From Hebobacterum sp964559435 (GTDB taxonomy: Bacteria; Armatimonadota; Hebobacteria; Hebobacterales; Hebobacteraceae): a stretch of 64,000 bases of DNA. Shown in pieces: positions 50,183 through 58,372 of the stretch. Made by a program: the position numbers and the translations under genes. Within the stretch, counting starts at the first letter, position 1. Each line of letters begins with the position of its first letter. The notes beneath the pieces are model-generated. The model was not told where the DNA came from. It saw nothing but the letters and a program-made list of their open reading frames with translations, and ran no database searches. The DNA lies in the NCBI GenBank assembly GCA_964559435.1, contig CAZLHI010000002.1, forward strand, positions 62,001-126,000, written 5' to 3'.

Positions 50183-51397
50183 TCACGCGAACGTGATCGA
50201 CTTCACATCCGTGAAGGGAATCACGCTTTCCTCGGTGCCGAGATTGCGGGCGCCGATGGCCTGGGCGTATCGGGTTTCACCAGGACCGTACTTGAACTGC
50301 GTGAAGCGTGCACTCTGGATCAGATCGTTCGGACTGCGCAGGGAAAGTCGGTACAGGCTGGGCACGGCACACTCAGCGGTCTCTCCAGACCTCAGGTGGA
50401 CCTCAGCGTCTCGCCAAGCCGCCGGCTGACCAAGGTGGACGGTCTCTATCTCGCTGAACGGCAGGAAGCGCAACCGGCCATCCACTACGCACTCGAGGCC
50501 GCCTGCAATGAGGAGGTGGACGTCCGACACCTGGTCGAAGAGCTGGTCCTTGCCGTCGAAGCGGGCCATGAAGGCTGCTCGCGGTTCGTAGCCCGCGGAC
50601 CGGGCTCGAGCCAGCGCCTGGCGGAGGGCGGATGTGTCCCCGGCTACTGCGCTTGCATGTGCCGCCTGCAGAAGGCTCTCCGCCTCTCCCTGACTGCTGA
50701 ATGCTTGTCCGTCACGCGGCTCTGACAAGGCACTCCAATAGGCCTCCCTGGTCATCTCGTACTCGGTGAACCGGAGGCGCTGCGCGGCCCTGTCGGCCTC
50801 TTCCCCAGGCTCGGCCTCCGCAAGCTGGTGCTCAAGCTGTTCGGAAGCCGCGTGCAAGTGTCCGGCGCGGGCGTAGGCGAAGGCGAGGGCACCCCGGATT
50901 GCGTCCATGAAGGGCGGAGTTGAATAGAGAGCCGTCTCCATCTCACGCAGGGCCCGCAGGTACAGCGGCGCACGCCCATCGATGAGGGGGAAGCCGAACG
51001 CGGTGTTCCGGCGAGACGGACTGCGCGCCTGGCGGGCGCAGTCGGCGGCGAGGCAGGCCCGGCCGAGGGTGAAGTGCGCGATGGCCAGATCCGAGTCGAG
51101 CGCCAGCGCGCGCTCGGCGCTCTCGATCGCCTCCTCCGGCTTGCCCTGGGCGAGTCGGACCTGGGAGAGGTCCGCCAGTATTATGGCCGAATCAGGGCTG
51201 AGGCGCGCAGCCGCCTCCAGTTGCTCCCGCGCGGGGGCGAGCGTACCGTCGGAAGCAAAGGCCAGCCCTATCGCGTGGTGAAGCATGCCGTCTCCGGGGT
51301 AGGGTTCTCGCGACCCGGCCAGCTTCTCGGCCGCGTCGCGGGCTTCTCCCGCTCTGAGATGATCGATGATTCTCTGTCGACGCTCCCGCTCGGTCAT
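50183..51397 (-). CDS. TPR protein with ImpE-like C-terminal domain
   Basis: A 404-residue cytoplasmic-looking protein without signal peptide. Residues about 5-230 are TPR repeats (AIILADLSQVRLAQGKPEEA, ALALDSDLAIAHFTLGRACL). Residues about 300-404 resemble the ImpE/TagJ domain: VVDGRLRFLPFSEIETVHLG, ECAVPSLYRLSLRSPNDLIQ, KYGPGETRYAQAIG. ImpE is known as an accessory protein of type VI secretion, but no other T6SS gene is here. It lies between the OstA/LptD-like gene (four-base overlap) and the STN pair, which suggests a role in envelope assembly. The ImpE match is from memory of the family pattern. Confidence 0.75.
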   Translation of the reverse strand: MTERERRQRIIDHLRAGEARDAAEKLAGSREPYPGDGMLHHAIGLAFASDGTLAPAREQLEAAARLSPDSAIILADLSQVRLAQGKPEEAIESAERALALDSDLAIAHFTLGRACLAADCARQARSPSRRNTAFGFPLIDGRAPLYLRALREMETALYSTPPFMDAIRGALAFAYARAGHLHAASEQLEHQLAEAEPGEEADRAAQRLRFTEYEMTREAYWSALSEPRDGQAFSSQGEAESLLQAAHASAVAGDTSALRQALARARSAGYEPRAAFMARFDGKDQLFDQVSDVHLLIAGGLECVVDGRLRFLPFSEIETVHLGQPAAWRDAEVHLRSGETAECAVPSLYRLSLRSPNDLIQSARFTQFKYGPGETRYAQAIGARNLGTEESVIPFTDVKSITFA

Positions 51398-52866
51398 TCT
51401 CGATGCTCTTGCGCAGACGCTCCCGTCAGGCCGAGCCCTGCGTATACCGCGCCCCGTTCGCTGCGCCAGCCAACGGTGTACTCCAGGCAGTGCGCAGTTC
51501 GCGTCACCTCAAGAATGATATCACGTGTCTCGTTGTTTTCGAGGTCGTAGTACTCCACAAGCCTGAGCCGCCAGGCCGGGCTGACGGTCCAAGCCGCATC
51601 CGCGATCAGCTCTCGGTTCGGGCCCACGCCATCGAAGAGGAACGGGGTCTCGCCCGACTCTCGCCGTGTCACATGCGATAGCTCGAGGTCGAGGCGCGGG
51701 CTCAGGCGCATATCGGCAGTGGTTCGGAAGAGCCGGACAGTCAGATCATCGCCGGGGGAGTACTTGGACCGCCGCCAGCCGATCGCGTGACTGAAGCTCA
51801 CGGACCGGGAGACCCTGTATTGGTTGCTGCGGGCCAAGATGACGATGGAGGAGCGATCGGCCCGGGCCAGCTCCTCGATGCCGTCCGGTTCATACTCGGT
51901 GTAAGTCCCAGCCAGCCAGCCTGCCTCTAGGGTGAAGAGGCGACCGACTCGATAGGCCGGCAGAACCACTCCGTATTCCGGCTCCCGGTTGACCAAAACG
52001 TCCGCCAGGTTCGCCTCGAGGTCATCCGGCTCGATGTGCCGGTCCGCGGGATCTTGCCGCCGGAAATAGCCTAGGGTAAGCTCAGTCGGGCCTGTGGTTC
52101 GCCATGCGCGGATGTGGCCTCGTATGCCCCGCGAAGTCGTATACCGGTAGCTGAAGTCGCCTGAGAGAGGTCTCTCGGGGTCGCCCAGCGTGTAGCCAAT
52201 CGATACGTACGGCCCGTCATCATCACTGAAGCCGAAGGTCGGTGTCGGGTTCCCCTTGCCGGTCCCGACGTCACCCACTCTCACTGTGTAGCCCGGCACC
52301 GGCAGAACGGACCGACCGCGGTAGAGGACTTTCCCTTTTTTCAGGGACAAACGGCCCGAGCGAGGGGGGCGGCCGGGCGGCGCTTCTTCGGCAGTGAGAG
52401 TGATCCGCTCGGCAGCGAAGGCGTAGTGGGGGTCCGGCCTGTCACAGGTCGTGAACTGGGCATTTCGAGCGACGACCTCTTGAGGAGACAACCGGATCTC
52501 TTCACCGGTGATCACAACGCCCTGTTCCAGGGCCCGCGCGCCTTGAAGCGCTCCTTCTTCGGAGTTCAAGTTATAAGTCAGCGACTCCCCGAACATGACG
52601 CGGTTGCCTTGGATTATGTGGAGATGGCCGCTGGCACAGACCTCGCCTGTCACGCGGTCCGCTTTGAGATCGTCGGCACGCAGCTCAAAGCCCTGGTAGC
52701 GTAGCCGAGCGTTCCCCGAAGCGTGGGTCGTTTCGTTGGCGAGGTCGACCTCGACGCGGTCGGCTTCGACAGTCGCGGATGAAACCGGGCCAGCAGCAAG
52801 CGCCGGCCTGCCGTGGATCAGAACAAGCCCGGCGAGAGAGAGAAGGGAGAAACACCGCCGCATCAA
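51394..52866 (-). CDS. OstA/LptD-like outer-membrane assembly protein
   Basis: A 490-residue exported protein with signal peptide to about residue 25. Residues about 30-150 match the OstA/LptA jelly-roll repeat pattern (VEADRVEVDLANETTHASGN, LKADRVTGEVCASGHL, FGESLTYNLNSEEG). The rest is rich in alternating hydrophobic/polar strands (LTLGYFRRQDPAD, VSFSHAIGWRRSKYS), as in an outer-membrane barrel. It is shorter than proteobacterial LptD (about 780), as is common outside that phylum. Likely role: lipopolysaccharide or other lipid export to the outer leaflet. Gap of one base to the SLH-like gene upstream. Confidence 0.82.
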   Translation of the reverse strand: MMRRCFSLLSLAGLVLIHGRPALAAGPVSSATVEADRVEVDLANETTHASGNARLRYQGFELRADDLKADRVTGEVCASGHLHIIQGNRVMFGESLTYNLNSEEGALQGARALEQGVVITGEEIRLSPQEVVARNAQFTTCDRPDPHYAFAAERITLTAEEAPPGRPPRSGRLSLKKGKVLYRGRSVLPVPGYTVRVGDVGTGKGNPTPTFGFSDDDGPYVSIGYTLGDPERPLSGDFSYRYTTSRGIRGHIRAWRTTGPTELTLGYFRRQDPADRHIEPDDLEANLADVLVNREPEYGVVLPAYRVGRLFTLEAGWLAGTYTEYEPDGIEELARADRSSIVILARSNQYRVSRSVSFSHAIGWRRSKYSPGDDLTVRLFRTTADMRLSPRLDLELSHVTRRESGETPFLFDGVGPNRELIADAAWTVSPAWRLRLVEYYDLENNETRDIILEVTRTAHCLEYTVGWRSERGAVYAGLGLTGASAQEHRE

Positions 52867-52867
52867 G

Positions 52868-53833
52868 CTAGAACTCGATGGATACTGCGGTCTCTGCCAC
52901 TCGGTCGCGCAGGAGCGATGTCTCCAGCAGGTAGTTGGAGTACTCCAATAGTGAGTAGGAGAGCTTGACGGACGCGGACGGCGTGATCTGATATCCGATC
53001 CCTAACGAGGTCAGCGAAGCCGCGTCCAGCTCAGATAAGCCCTGGCCACGCCGAGCGATCTCTTCGTAGGCGAGGCTGAGAGTCAGCGCCGACCCCAGCC
53101 CGTACTCGTAAGTCGTGCGCAGCCGTGAAATGCGCGGGTCCGCCACAGCCGCCGCGGCTCCACCTGCTGGCACTCCCACGGAGTGCTCCGCCGCGGCCGA
53201 CTTGGCGAGATGATCCAGCAGCTCCGGCGCCTCGTCGGGATTAGTGAGACTCAGACCGACTATGCCGTGAGCAAGCGGAAGGTGGACCGTGTCTGCAGAC
53301 ACAAAGGCCGACGTTCCGCCTGCAAGCGCGGGGCCTTGCCCCGGATAGGCGAGGTTCTCCAGGCGCCACGTCCGAATGGCATCCTCGTCGGCAAGCTCGC
53401 GCAGCGACCGTGACACGCCGTCGGAATCGAAGCTCATCGACTGCAGCACATCTGCGAACTCCTGCGCAAGTCGCTGGAGATCGCTCAGAGCGGCGGCTAT
53501 CTCCTCTTCGGAGTTGCGGGGGCTCACCCGCAGGGAACGCAGCACGGCACGGAGCCGGGTCTGGCCGTCTGCGTCGCTGGGCACGGACGCCAAAGCGCGG
53601 TCAACCGCGCTCAACGGTTCGAGGAGCGCAATGCCGAACTCAAAGCGCGTGAGTGCAGGCTTGCCTGAAAACCCGGCAGACCAGTCCTCCGACAGCATTC
53701 CCAGGGACGCTAGGCGCGTGCACACGCAATAGGCCTGATGGCCCTCGGGCACTTCAGCAAAAGGGCCTGCCCAGAGCGGCGAGGCCGCGCTCAAGAGAAC
53801 CAGCCCGGCGACTAGTAGCCACCTGGCGCGCAT
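52868..53833 (-). CDS. SLH-domain outer-membrane protein, OmpM/SLH-porin-like
   Basis: A 321-residue exported protein. After the signal peptide (WLLVAGLVLLSAASPLWA), an SLH-type domain lies at about 24-75 (FAEVPEGHQAYCVCTRLASLG, KPALTRFEFGIALLEPL). A helical spacer (about 85-160) and a C-terminal third with beta-strand character (SALTLSLAYEEIARRG, SVKLSYSLLEYSNYLLETSL) follow. This layout is known from outer-membrane proteins that tether the membrane to peptidoglycan in Deinococcus-Thermus, cyanobacteria and Negativicutes. GGAG precedes the ATG used, and the longer open frame runs across the promoter. First gene of the envelope operon. Confidence 0.8.
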   Translation of the reverse strand: MRARWLLVAGLVLLSAASPLWAGPFAEVPEGHQAYCVCTRLASLGMLSEDWSAGFSGKPALTRFEFGIALLEPLSAVDRALASVPSDADGQTRLRAVLRSLRVSPRNSEEEIAAALSDLQRLAQEFADVLQSMSFDSDGVSRSLRELADEDAIRTWRLENLAYPGQGPALAGGTSAFVSADTVHLPLAHGIVGLSLTNPDEAPELLDHLAKSAAAEHSVGVPAGGAAAAVADPRISRLRTTYEYGLGSALTLSLAYEEIARRGQGLSELDAASLTSLGIGYQITPSASVKLSYSLLEYSNYLLETSLLRDRVAETAVSIEF

Positions 53834-53865
53834 CTCCTGTGCTCCTCCAAACAACAGCCAAGAGT

Positions 53866-53894
53866 ATTGTACCATAAGTTCCCGGCAGCCACAA
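53866..53894 (-). promoter_or_regulatory. Sigma-70 promoter of the envelope operon
   Basis: On the minus strand TTGTGG, a 17-base spacer and TACAAT. Transcription should begin about 25 bases ahead of the SLH gene's ATG. It excludes starts upstream of 53833. Confidence 0.65.
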
Positions 53895-54270
53895 GGCGGC
53901 GCCGGTTGGACCATGTGTAGTTGCCTGCTTGCGAGGCGATGCGGCCGGTTGCCGCCTTGCTGTGCAACACGAGAAGGGGACCGGTAGTGTGGCCCCGGGG
54001 CGTCGGGGAGCTGAATGGGAGCCCTGCACCTATGCGAGGCATCGCGGACTGGCTCCCCATTGGGCGGGCAGAGCCGCGGCGGCAGACTGGTCCTGCGCGG
54101 CCGGCTGTTTAGCTGGCAACGCGCTCCGCAGAACGGGGGGCAAGAATCGGTGTGTTGTGTGAGTGAGTGGGCCTGTACGAAGGAGGCACTGCCTCAACGC
54201 CTGGCGAACGCGGAAGTGATGTGTATATGTGCCGGCGCGATGGTTCGGGAGCGCCGCCGCGAGGTGTGTC
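53895..54270. other. Divergent intergenic region
   Basis: About 375 bases between the envelope operon and the TPR gene. It contains a GGGAGCC...GGCTCCC inverted repeat (about 54017-54055). I could not identify an RNA gene or a convincing protein frame. The plus-strand promoter of the following gene was not recognised. Confidence 0.4.
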
Positions 54271-55524
54271 TTGAGGACTTACCACGGCGAATTGAGTGAC
54301 ATACCGAGGTTCCAGACGGAGGCGGGGGTGGGGCTCGCGCAAGAGGCCGATGCGGAAGGCCGAGAGGTCGTGTCCGCGGCCGAGGAGGAAGGCGGGCCTC
54401 CCCAGCCAGATCCCTCGCAGGCGCGCCTCTTGCTGACTGAGCCGCGGCCGGCAGGTTTCGGAGAGGTCCTGGTGACCGAAGTATGGTCGTCGCCCGAGCC
54501 GCCGTCGGAGGAGGAGTCTGACGACTCCGAGGCACCTGACCGCCAGCGGCAGTGGGAGCTGAGACAGGAATTGCGCGAGCTCGGGTTGCTGCGGGAGCGG
54601 CCCTTGCTGACCTATGACGCGCGCTTCGAGACCTATTGGACACAGGCGAAAGAGGCGATCGAGGCCGCGCCAGGTGCCATCGTCGACCCATATACCGGCC
54701 TGGCGGCGGGGTTCGCTGACGCGCGCATCGACAGCATAGCCGAGCACCGACAGGCGGCGCGCGAGTATGGGCGGGCAGGGGACGAACTCCTGCACGTCGG
54801 ACGAGCTTATGCCGCCATCGGGAGACAGAAGAGCGCTGGCAGCGTGCTGCAGGCGGCGGCACGGGCCGAGCCCCAGTCGCCCGAGGCCTGGTATAACCTG
54901 GGAGTGGTACGGCTCTTCGCCCGGGCGAACGCGGAGGCCAGAGCCGCGCTGGAGAAGGCGCTCGATCAGACACCCGGCGATTCCCGGGTGGAGCTTGCGC
55001 TTGCCGTTGCGGGCTATCATATGAGGGATTATGCGGGTGCAGAGGGGCACTTCCGTCGGCTGGTGGGCGCCAGCGGACTGAGGGCCACCGCACGATCGAT
55101 GTTGGCCTGCTGTCAACGTATGCAGGAGAAGTGGGACGACGCGCGAGTCGAGCTGGGATTCCTCAGGGACGCGGCCCCGGGGGAGTGGGCGGCCGTGGCG
55201 CAGCAATGTCTCGACTGCGTCGAGAGGGGAGAGCAGAGGCAACAGGGACCCTTGCGCCAGCGCCGCCGAGCTGCCAAGATGTGGAAGGCGCTGGCGGCAA
55301 CAGCCGCGGGAGGAATCTGGCTGGCCTACGCCTGGGCCAAGGACCTCTTCGAGGAGCAAGGCCAGTGGGTTGCCGTCCCGCTCTTCGTGCTGGTGCTTCT
55401 CGTGGCGAGAGCCCTCCGTGGCATCTCGGGCCGAGAACTGGCCGGTGAGTTCGGGAATGCAGAGCAGGGGCTTCCCTGCTGGCAGAGTACGACATGGATG
55501 CGCCCGCGGAGGTCGGAATTCTAG
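54271..55524 (+). CDS. TPR protein with C-terminal membrane helices
   Basis: A protein of about 417 residues. An acidic, disordered N-terminal third (PEPPSEEESDDSEAPDRQRQ) is followed by TPR units at about 170-320 (GDELLHVGRAYAAIGRQKSA, SPEAWYNLGVVRLFARANAE, VELALAVAGYHMRDYAGAEG) and two hydrophobic stretches near the end (AAGGIWLAYAW, AVPLFVLVLLVARAL). TTG with GAGG six bases upstream is taken as start; an upstream GTG at 54229 is possible. It ends directly before the NfeD gene's ATG. Likely a scaffold for the neighbouring membrane protease/slipin pair, but this is inference. Confidence 0.72.
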   Translation: MRTYHGELSDIPRFQTEAGVGLAQEADAEGREVVSAAEEEGGPPQPDPSQARLLLTEPRPAGFGEVLVTEVWSSPEPPSEEESDDSEAPDRQRQWELRQELRELGLLRERPLLTYDARFETYWTQAKEAIEAAPGAIVDPYTGLAAGFADARIDSIAEHRQAAREYGRAGDELLHVGRAYAAIGRQKSAGSVLQAAARAEPQSPEAWYNLGVVRLFARANAEARAALEKALDQTPGDSRVELALAVAGYHMRDYAGAEGHFRRLVGASGLRATARSMLACCQRMQEKWDDARVELGFLRDAAPGEWAAVAQQCLDCVERGEQRQQGPLRQRRRAAKMWKALAATAAGGIWLAYAWAKDLFEEQGQWVAVPLFVLVLLVARALRGISGRELAGEFGNAEQGLPCWQSTTWMRPRRSEF

Positions 55525-56955
55525 ATGCGGAACGTGAGCGCCAGCATTGCAGTACTGCTCGCAGGCATAGTGGCCATTGGCATCGGTGCCTCCTGCGTCG
55601 AGGCGGGGGAGGAGGCGCGGCCCCCGGTGGCCATGATCCGCCTGGAGGGTGCGATCGACGTGCCGAGTGCTGAGTACCTCGAACGGGCGCTCGGTGTGGC
55701 GCAGGAGCGAGACGCGCAGTGCCTTCTGATCCTCCTGAACACGCCTGGCGGTCTCGGTCAGCCAATGAAGGACATGACCGAGGCGCTCCTCAACGCTCCC
55801 ATTCCGACCATCGTGTATGTGTATCCGGCCGGAGCCTACGCGATCTCAGCGGGGACGTTCGTGACCTTGTCGGCACACGTCGCTGCCATGCATCCAGCTA
55901 CCACGATAGGCGCGGCCCATCCGGTGCAGCTCTTCTCAGCCCCGAAGATGCCCGAGCCGCCCGACGAGTCTGGGCAGGATGAGAGCAAGGCTGAGGACCA
56001 GGGGCAGGAAGGCGATTCGCAAGAGGCCGATGAGGGGCGAACCGCGCCCGATGTGATGAGCGAGAAGATAGAGAACACCTTTGCTCTCCAGGCACGGGTG
56101 ATCGCGGAGGCACGAGGGCGAAACGCCGAGTGGGCGGAGAGAGCGGTTCGCGAGAATGCTACGGTCTCCGCACGGGAAGCCGTCGAGATGGGCGTAGTGG
56201 ACCTGCTGGCCGATGACGTACCGGACCTGCTGGCAGCCTTGGACGGGTGGGAGGTATCGCTGCCGGGGAGCCGAACAGTAGTGCTGGCTACAAGGGATGC
56301 GCCCGTCGAGGAGATCCGTGCGAGCGCTAAGGAGAGCTTCCTCCACGTCCTCGCGGACCCGAACATACTCCTCGTGTTGCTTGTGCTGGCTGGAATGGGG
56401 ATTATGTTTGAGTTGCAGAACCCCGGTGCCATTCTTCCCGGCGTGATCGGCGGCCTCTGCCTACTGCTTGCCTTGTATTCAATGGCAGTGCTGCCCGTGA
56501 ACTATGCTGGTGTCGGACTCATCGCCTTCGGGCTGCTGCTGTTCCTGGCCGAGGTGAAGGTGGCCTCCCATGGAGTGCTGACGGTCGGGGGCGTGGCTTC
56601 TTTCGTAACGGGAGCGTTGATGCTCATGGACACATCTCTGGCGCCTGCGCTGCAGGTTTCGTGGCAAGTTGTCGTCGTGATGGCTATCTTGCTCATGCTC
56701 TTCTTCCTCTTCGTGATAGGAGCGGCGGTCCGGGCTCATATGCGGAAGGTGGAGACCGGCGAGCAGGGCATGATACAAGAGAAGGGCCGGGCGCTTACGG
56801 CCCTGAATCCGCGCGGCAGTGTAATGGTAGAGGGAGAAAGGTGGTGGGCGCGCGCGGCCGAAGGCGAGATAGCGGAAGGGGAGGAGGTCGAAGTCGTCGG
56901 CCAGGAAGGGCTTTTGTTGATCGTTCGGCGCCGGATCACGGAGTCTGAGAGCTAA
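55525..56955 (+). CDS. nfeD: NfeD-family membrane serine protease (ClpP class)
   Basis: A 476-residue long-form NfeD (NfeD1b). The N-terminal ClpP-like domain has ILLNTPGGLGQPM and the nucleophile S108 in PAGAYAISAGTF. The partner lysine K181 fits SEKIENTFALQ, as in the archaeal PH1510 Ser-Lys dyad. A highly acidic insertion (about 145-172) lies between. Four hydrophobic helices follow (LLVLLVLAGMGIMFEL and onwards), then a C-terminal OB-fold (GRALTALNPRGSVMVEGERW). In Pyrococcus this type cleaves the C-terminus of stomatin, whose homologue is the next gene. It begins immediately after the TPR stop. Confidence 0.93.
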   Translation: MRNVSASIAVLLAGIVAIGIGASCVEAGEEARPPVAMIRLEGAIDVPSAEYLERALGVAQERDAQCLLILLNTPGGLGQPMKDMTEALLNAPIPTIVYVYPAGAYAISAGTFVTLSAHVAAMHPATTIGAAHPVQLFSAPKMPEPPDESGQDESKAEDQGQEGDSQEADEGRTAPDVMSEKIENTFALQARVIAEARGRNAEWAERAVRENATVSAREAVEMGVVDLLADDVPDLLAALDGWEVSLPGSRTVVLATRDAPVEEIRASAKESFLHVLADPNILLVLLVLAGMGIMFELQNPGAILPGVIGGLCLLLALYSMAVLPVNYAGVGLIAFGLLLFLAEVKVASHGVLTVGGVASFVTGALMLMDTSLAPALQVSWQVVVVMAILLMLFFLFVIGAAVRAHMRKVETGEQGMIQEKGRALTALNPRGSVMVEGERWWARAAEGEIAEGEEVEVVGQEGLLLIVRRRITESES

Positions 56956-57006
56956 GCATCCGGCCCAGCGTTTGGGAGAGCGGGGTGGAGAAAGGAGCGG
57001 TTACAG

Positions 57007-57822
57007 GTGGCTAATGGAGGCTATGCCCTGCCGGTCACAATTGCGGTCGTGGCGTTCGCGTTTATCCTTGTGGCGGCGGCCGTCCGCATACTGAGGGAGT
57101 ACGAGCGTGCCGTCATATTCAGGCTCGGTCGCCTCATACCAGTCAAGGGCCCAGGGCTCATATTGCTGATTCCTGTGGTCGACAGAATGGAGCGTATCAG
57201 CACCCGGATCGAGACGATCGACGTGCAGCGGCAGGAGGTGATGACGAAGGATAACGTGCCCGTGACCGTGGACGCGGTCGTCTACTACCGGGTCTTGGAG
57301 CCATCCGATGCCGTCGTGAAGGTGAAGAACTTCCACAAGGCGACGTATCTGGTGGCGCAGACCACCCTCCGAAGCGTGCTCGGCCAGTCCGAGCTGGACG
57401 ACCTGCTCGCCGAGCGGGAGAAGATCAACCGCCGCCTGCAGGAGATCATCGACGAGCAGACGGAGCCCTGGGGTATTAAGGTCTCTATGGTCGAGGTCCG
57501 AGACGTCGTGCTGCCGGATACGATGAAACGTGCGATGGCCCGCCAGGCGGAGATCGAGCGAGAACGGCGAGCCAAGATCATAAACGCGGAAGGCGAATTT
57601 CAGGCGGCTCAGCGTCTCCGGGATGCAGCGGCCATAATCTCGACCCAGCCAATTGCGCTCCAACTGCGCTTCCTGCAGACGCTTTCCGAGGTCGCGTCCG
57701 AACACAACTCGACAACGATCTTCCCCGTCCCGATAGACCTGTTTACGCCGTACCTGAAACAAATGCTTCAGGGCGCGGCACAAGCGGGGCAGGGCGGCGA
57801 GGGCGGAAGTCAACCGACCTAG
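57007..57822 (+). CDS. Slipin (stomatin/SPFH band 7 protein)
   Basis: A 271-residue protein with one N-terminal membrane helix (TIAVVAFAFILVAAAVRIL) and an SPFH domain (about 30-210). Typical stretches are EYERAVIFRLGRLIPVKGPG, DNVPVTVDAVVYYRVLEP, ATYLVAQTTLRSVLGQSELD and VEVRDVVLPDTMKRAMARQA. A coiled C-terminal region (EIERERRAKIINAEGEFQAA) follows. Slipins oligomerise in the membrane and pair with NfeD, here 51 bases upstream. GTG is the start, with AGGAG nine bases upstream. The end is convergent with yqgF, one base away. Confidence 0.95.
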   Translation: MANGGYALPVTIAVVAFAFILVAAAVRILREYERAVIFRLGRLIPVKGPGLILLIPVVDRMERISTRIETIDVQRQEVMTKDNVPVTVDAVVYYRVLEPSDAVVKVKNFHKATYLVAQTTLRSVLGQSELDDLLAEREKINRRLQEIIDEQTEPWGIKVSMVEVRDVVLPDTMKRAMARQAEIERERRAKIINAEGEFQAAQRLRDAAAIISTQPIALQLRFLQTLSEVASEHNSTTIFPVPIDLFTPYLKQMLQGAAQAGQGGEGGSQPT

Positions 57823-57823
57823 G

Positions 57824-58249
57824 TCAGGTGCGGCGCAGGGAGTCTAGATAGCGCTCGGCGATCACGACGGCGACGTAATCGTCGTATGGACACGGCGGCG
57901 TCTGGAGTCCCTGCGGGAGCAGGCGTCGCCAGCCGCGTGGCGGGTTGTCCCGGAAGTAGCGTCGGCGCCCCTGCTCTGTCGAGCGATGCTCGTCCACAAG
58001 CACGGCGCTGACCTGAACGCGCTCGTCGAGCGCTATACCAACGTTCTTAGCCGCCGTGCGATCGCCGAGGACGAGTACGGCCCCGGGGTAGTCATGCAGC
58101 AAGCGTCTTACGATTTCGCCAATATCAGTCGCGGGCACCACGGCCTTGTGGAGCACGCGGCGGTCGGAGCAGACGAGCGCCAGTCCGCACTTATCTCTTC
58201 CGGGATCGACTGCGATCACGTGTCGCGGCTTGTCGTCTTCTCGGTCCAC
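57824..58249 (-). CDS. YqgF/RuvX-type RNase H-fold nuclease-like protein
   Basis: A 141-residue protein. VIAVDPGRDKCGLAL carries the first catalytic aspartate, VLGDRTAAKNV corresponds to the second acidic strand, and the C-terminal YDDYVAVVIAERYL supplies the last aspartates. VSAVLVDEHRSTEQGRRRYF is the family's substrate loop. Members process pre-16S rRNA ends or act as Holliday-junction resolvase homologues. The second motif differs from the usual GLP form. The GTG start has AGGAGA upstream. It lies downstream of the DUF3084 gene, a pairing also seen in cyanobacteria (from memory). Confidence 0.8.
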   Translation of the reverse strand: MDREDDKPRHVIAVDPGRDKCGLALVCSDRRVLHKAVVPATDIGEIVRRLLHDYPGAVLVLGDRTAAKNVGIALDERVQVSAVLVDEHRSTEQGRRRYFRDNPPRGWRRLLPQGLQTPPCPYDDYVAVVIAERYLDSLRRT

Positions 58250-58252
58250 AGG

Positions 58253-58372
58253 CTATCTCCTGGCGCGCGCCGCGGCCGGGCCGAGCACGATCTGGCCTGT
58301 CAAGAGGCAGAGCGCAAAGGCCGCGACGTAACGCCCGCGGGCGGGGGGTCCTCTAGTCTGGCACCCCGGCAA
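58253..58372 (-). CDS. Possible small single-span protein between DUF3084 and yqgF
   Basis: On the minus strand, a frame from TTG gives about 39 residues with a signal- or anchor-like segment (RYVAAFALCLLTGQIVLGPA), overlaps the end of the DUF3084 gene by 20 bases and stops just before yqgF. It fills the only gap in the operon, but has no clear ribosome site and no known family. It may be chance in GC-rich DNA. Confidence 0.25.
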   Translation of the reverse strand: MPGCQTRGPPARGRYVAAFALCLLTGQIVLGPAAARARR

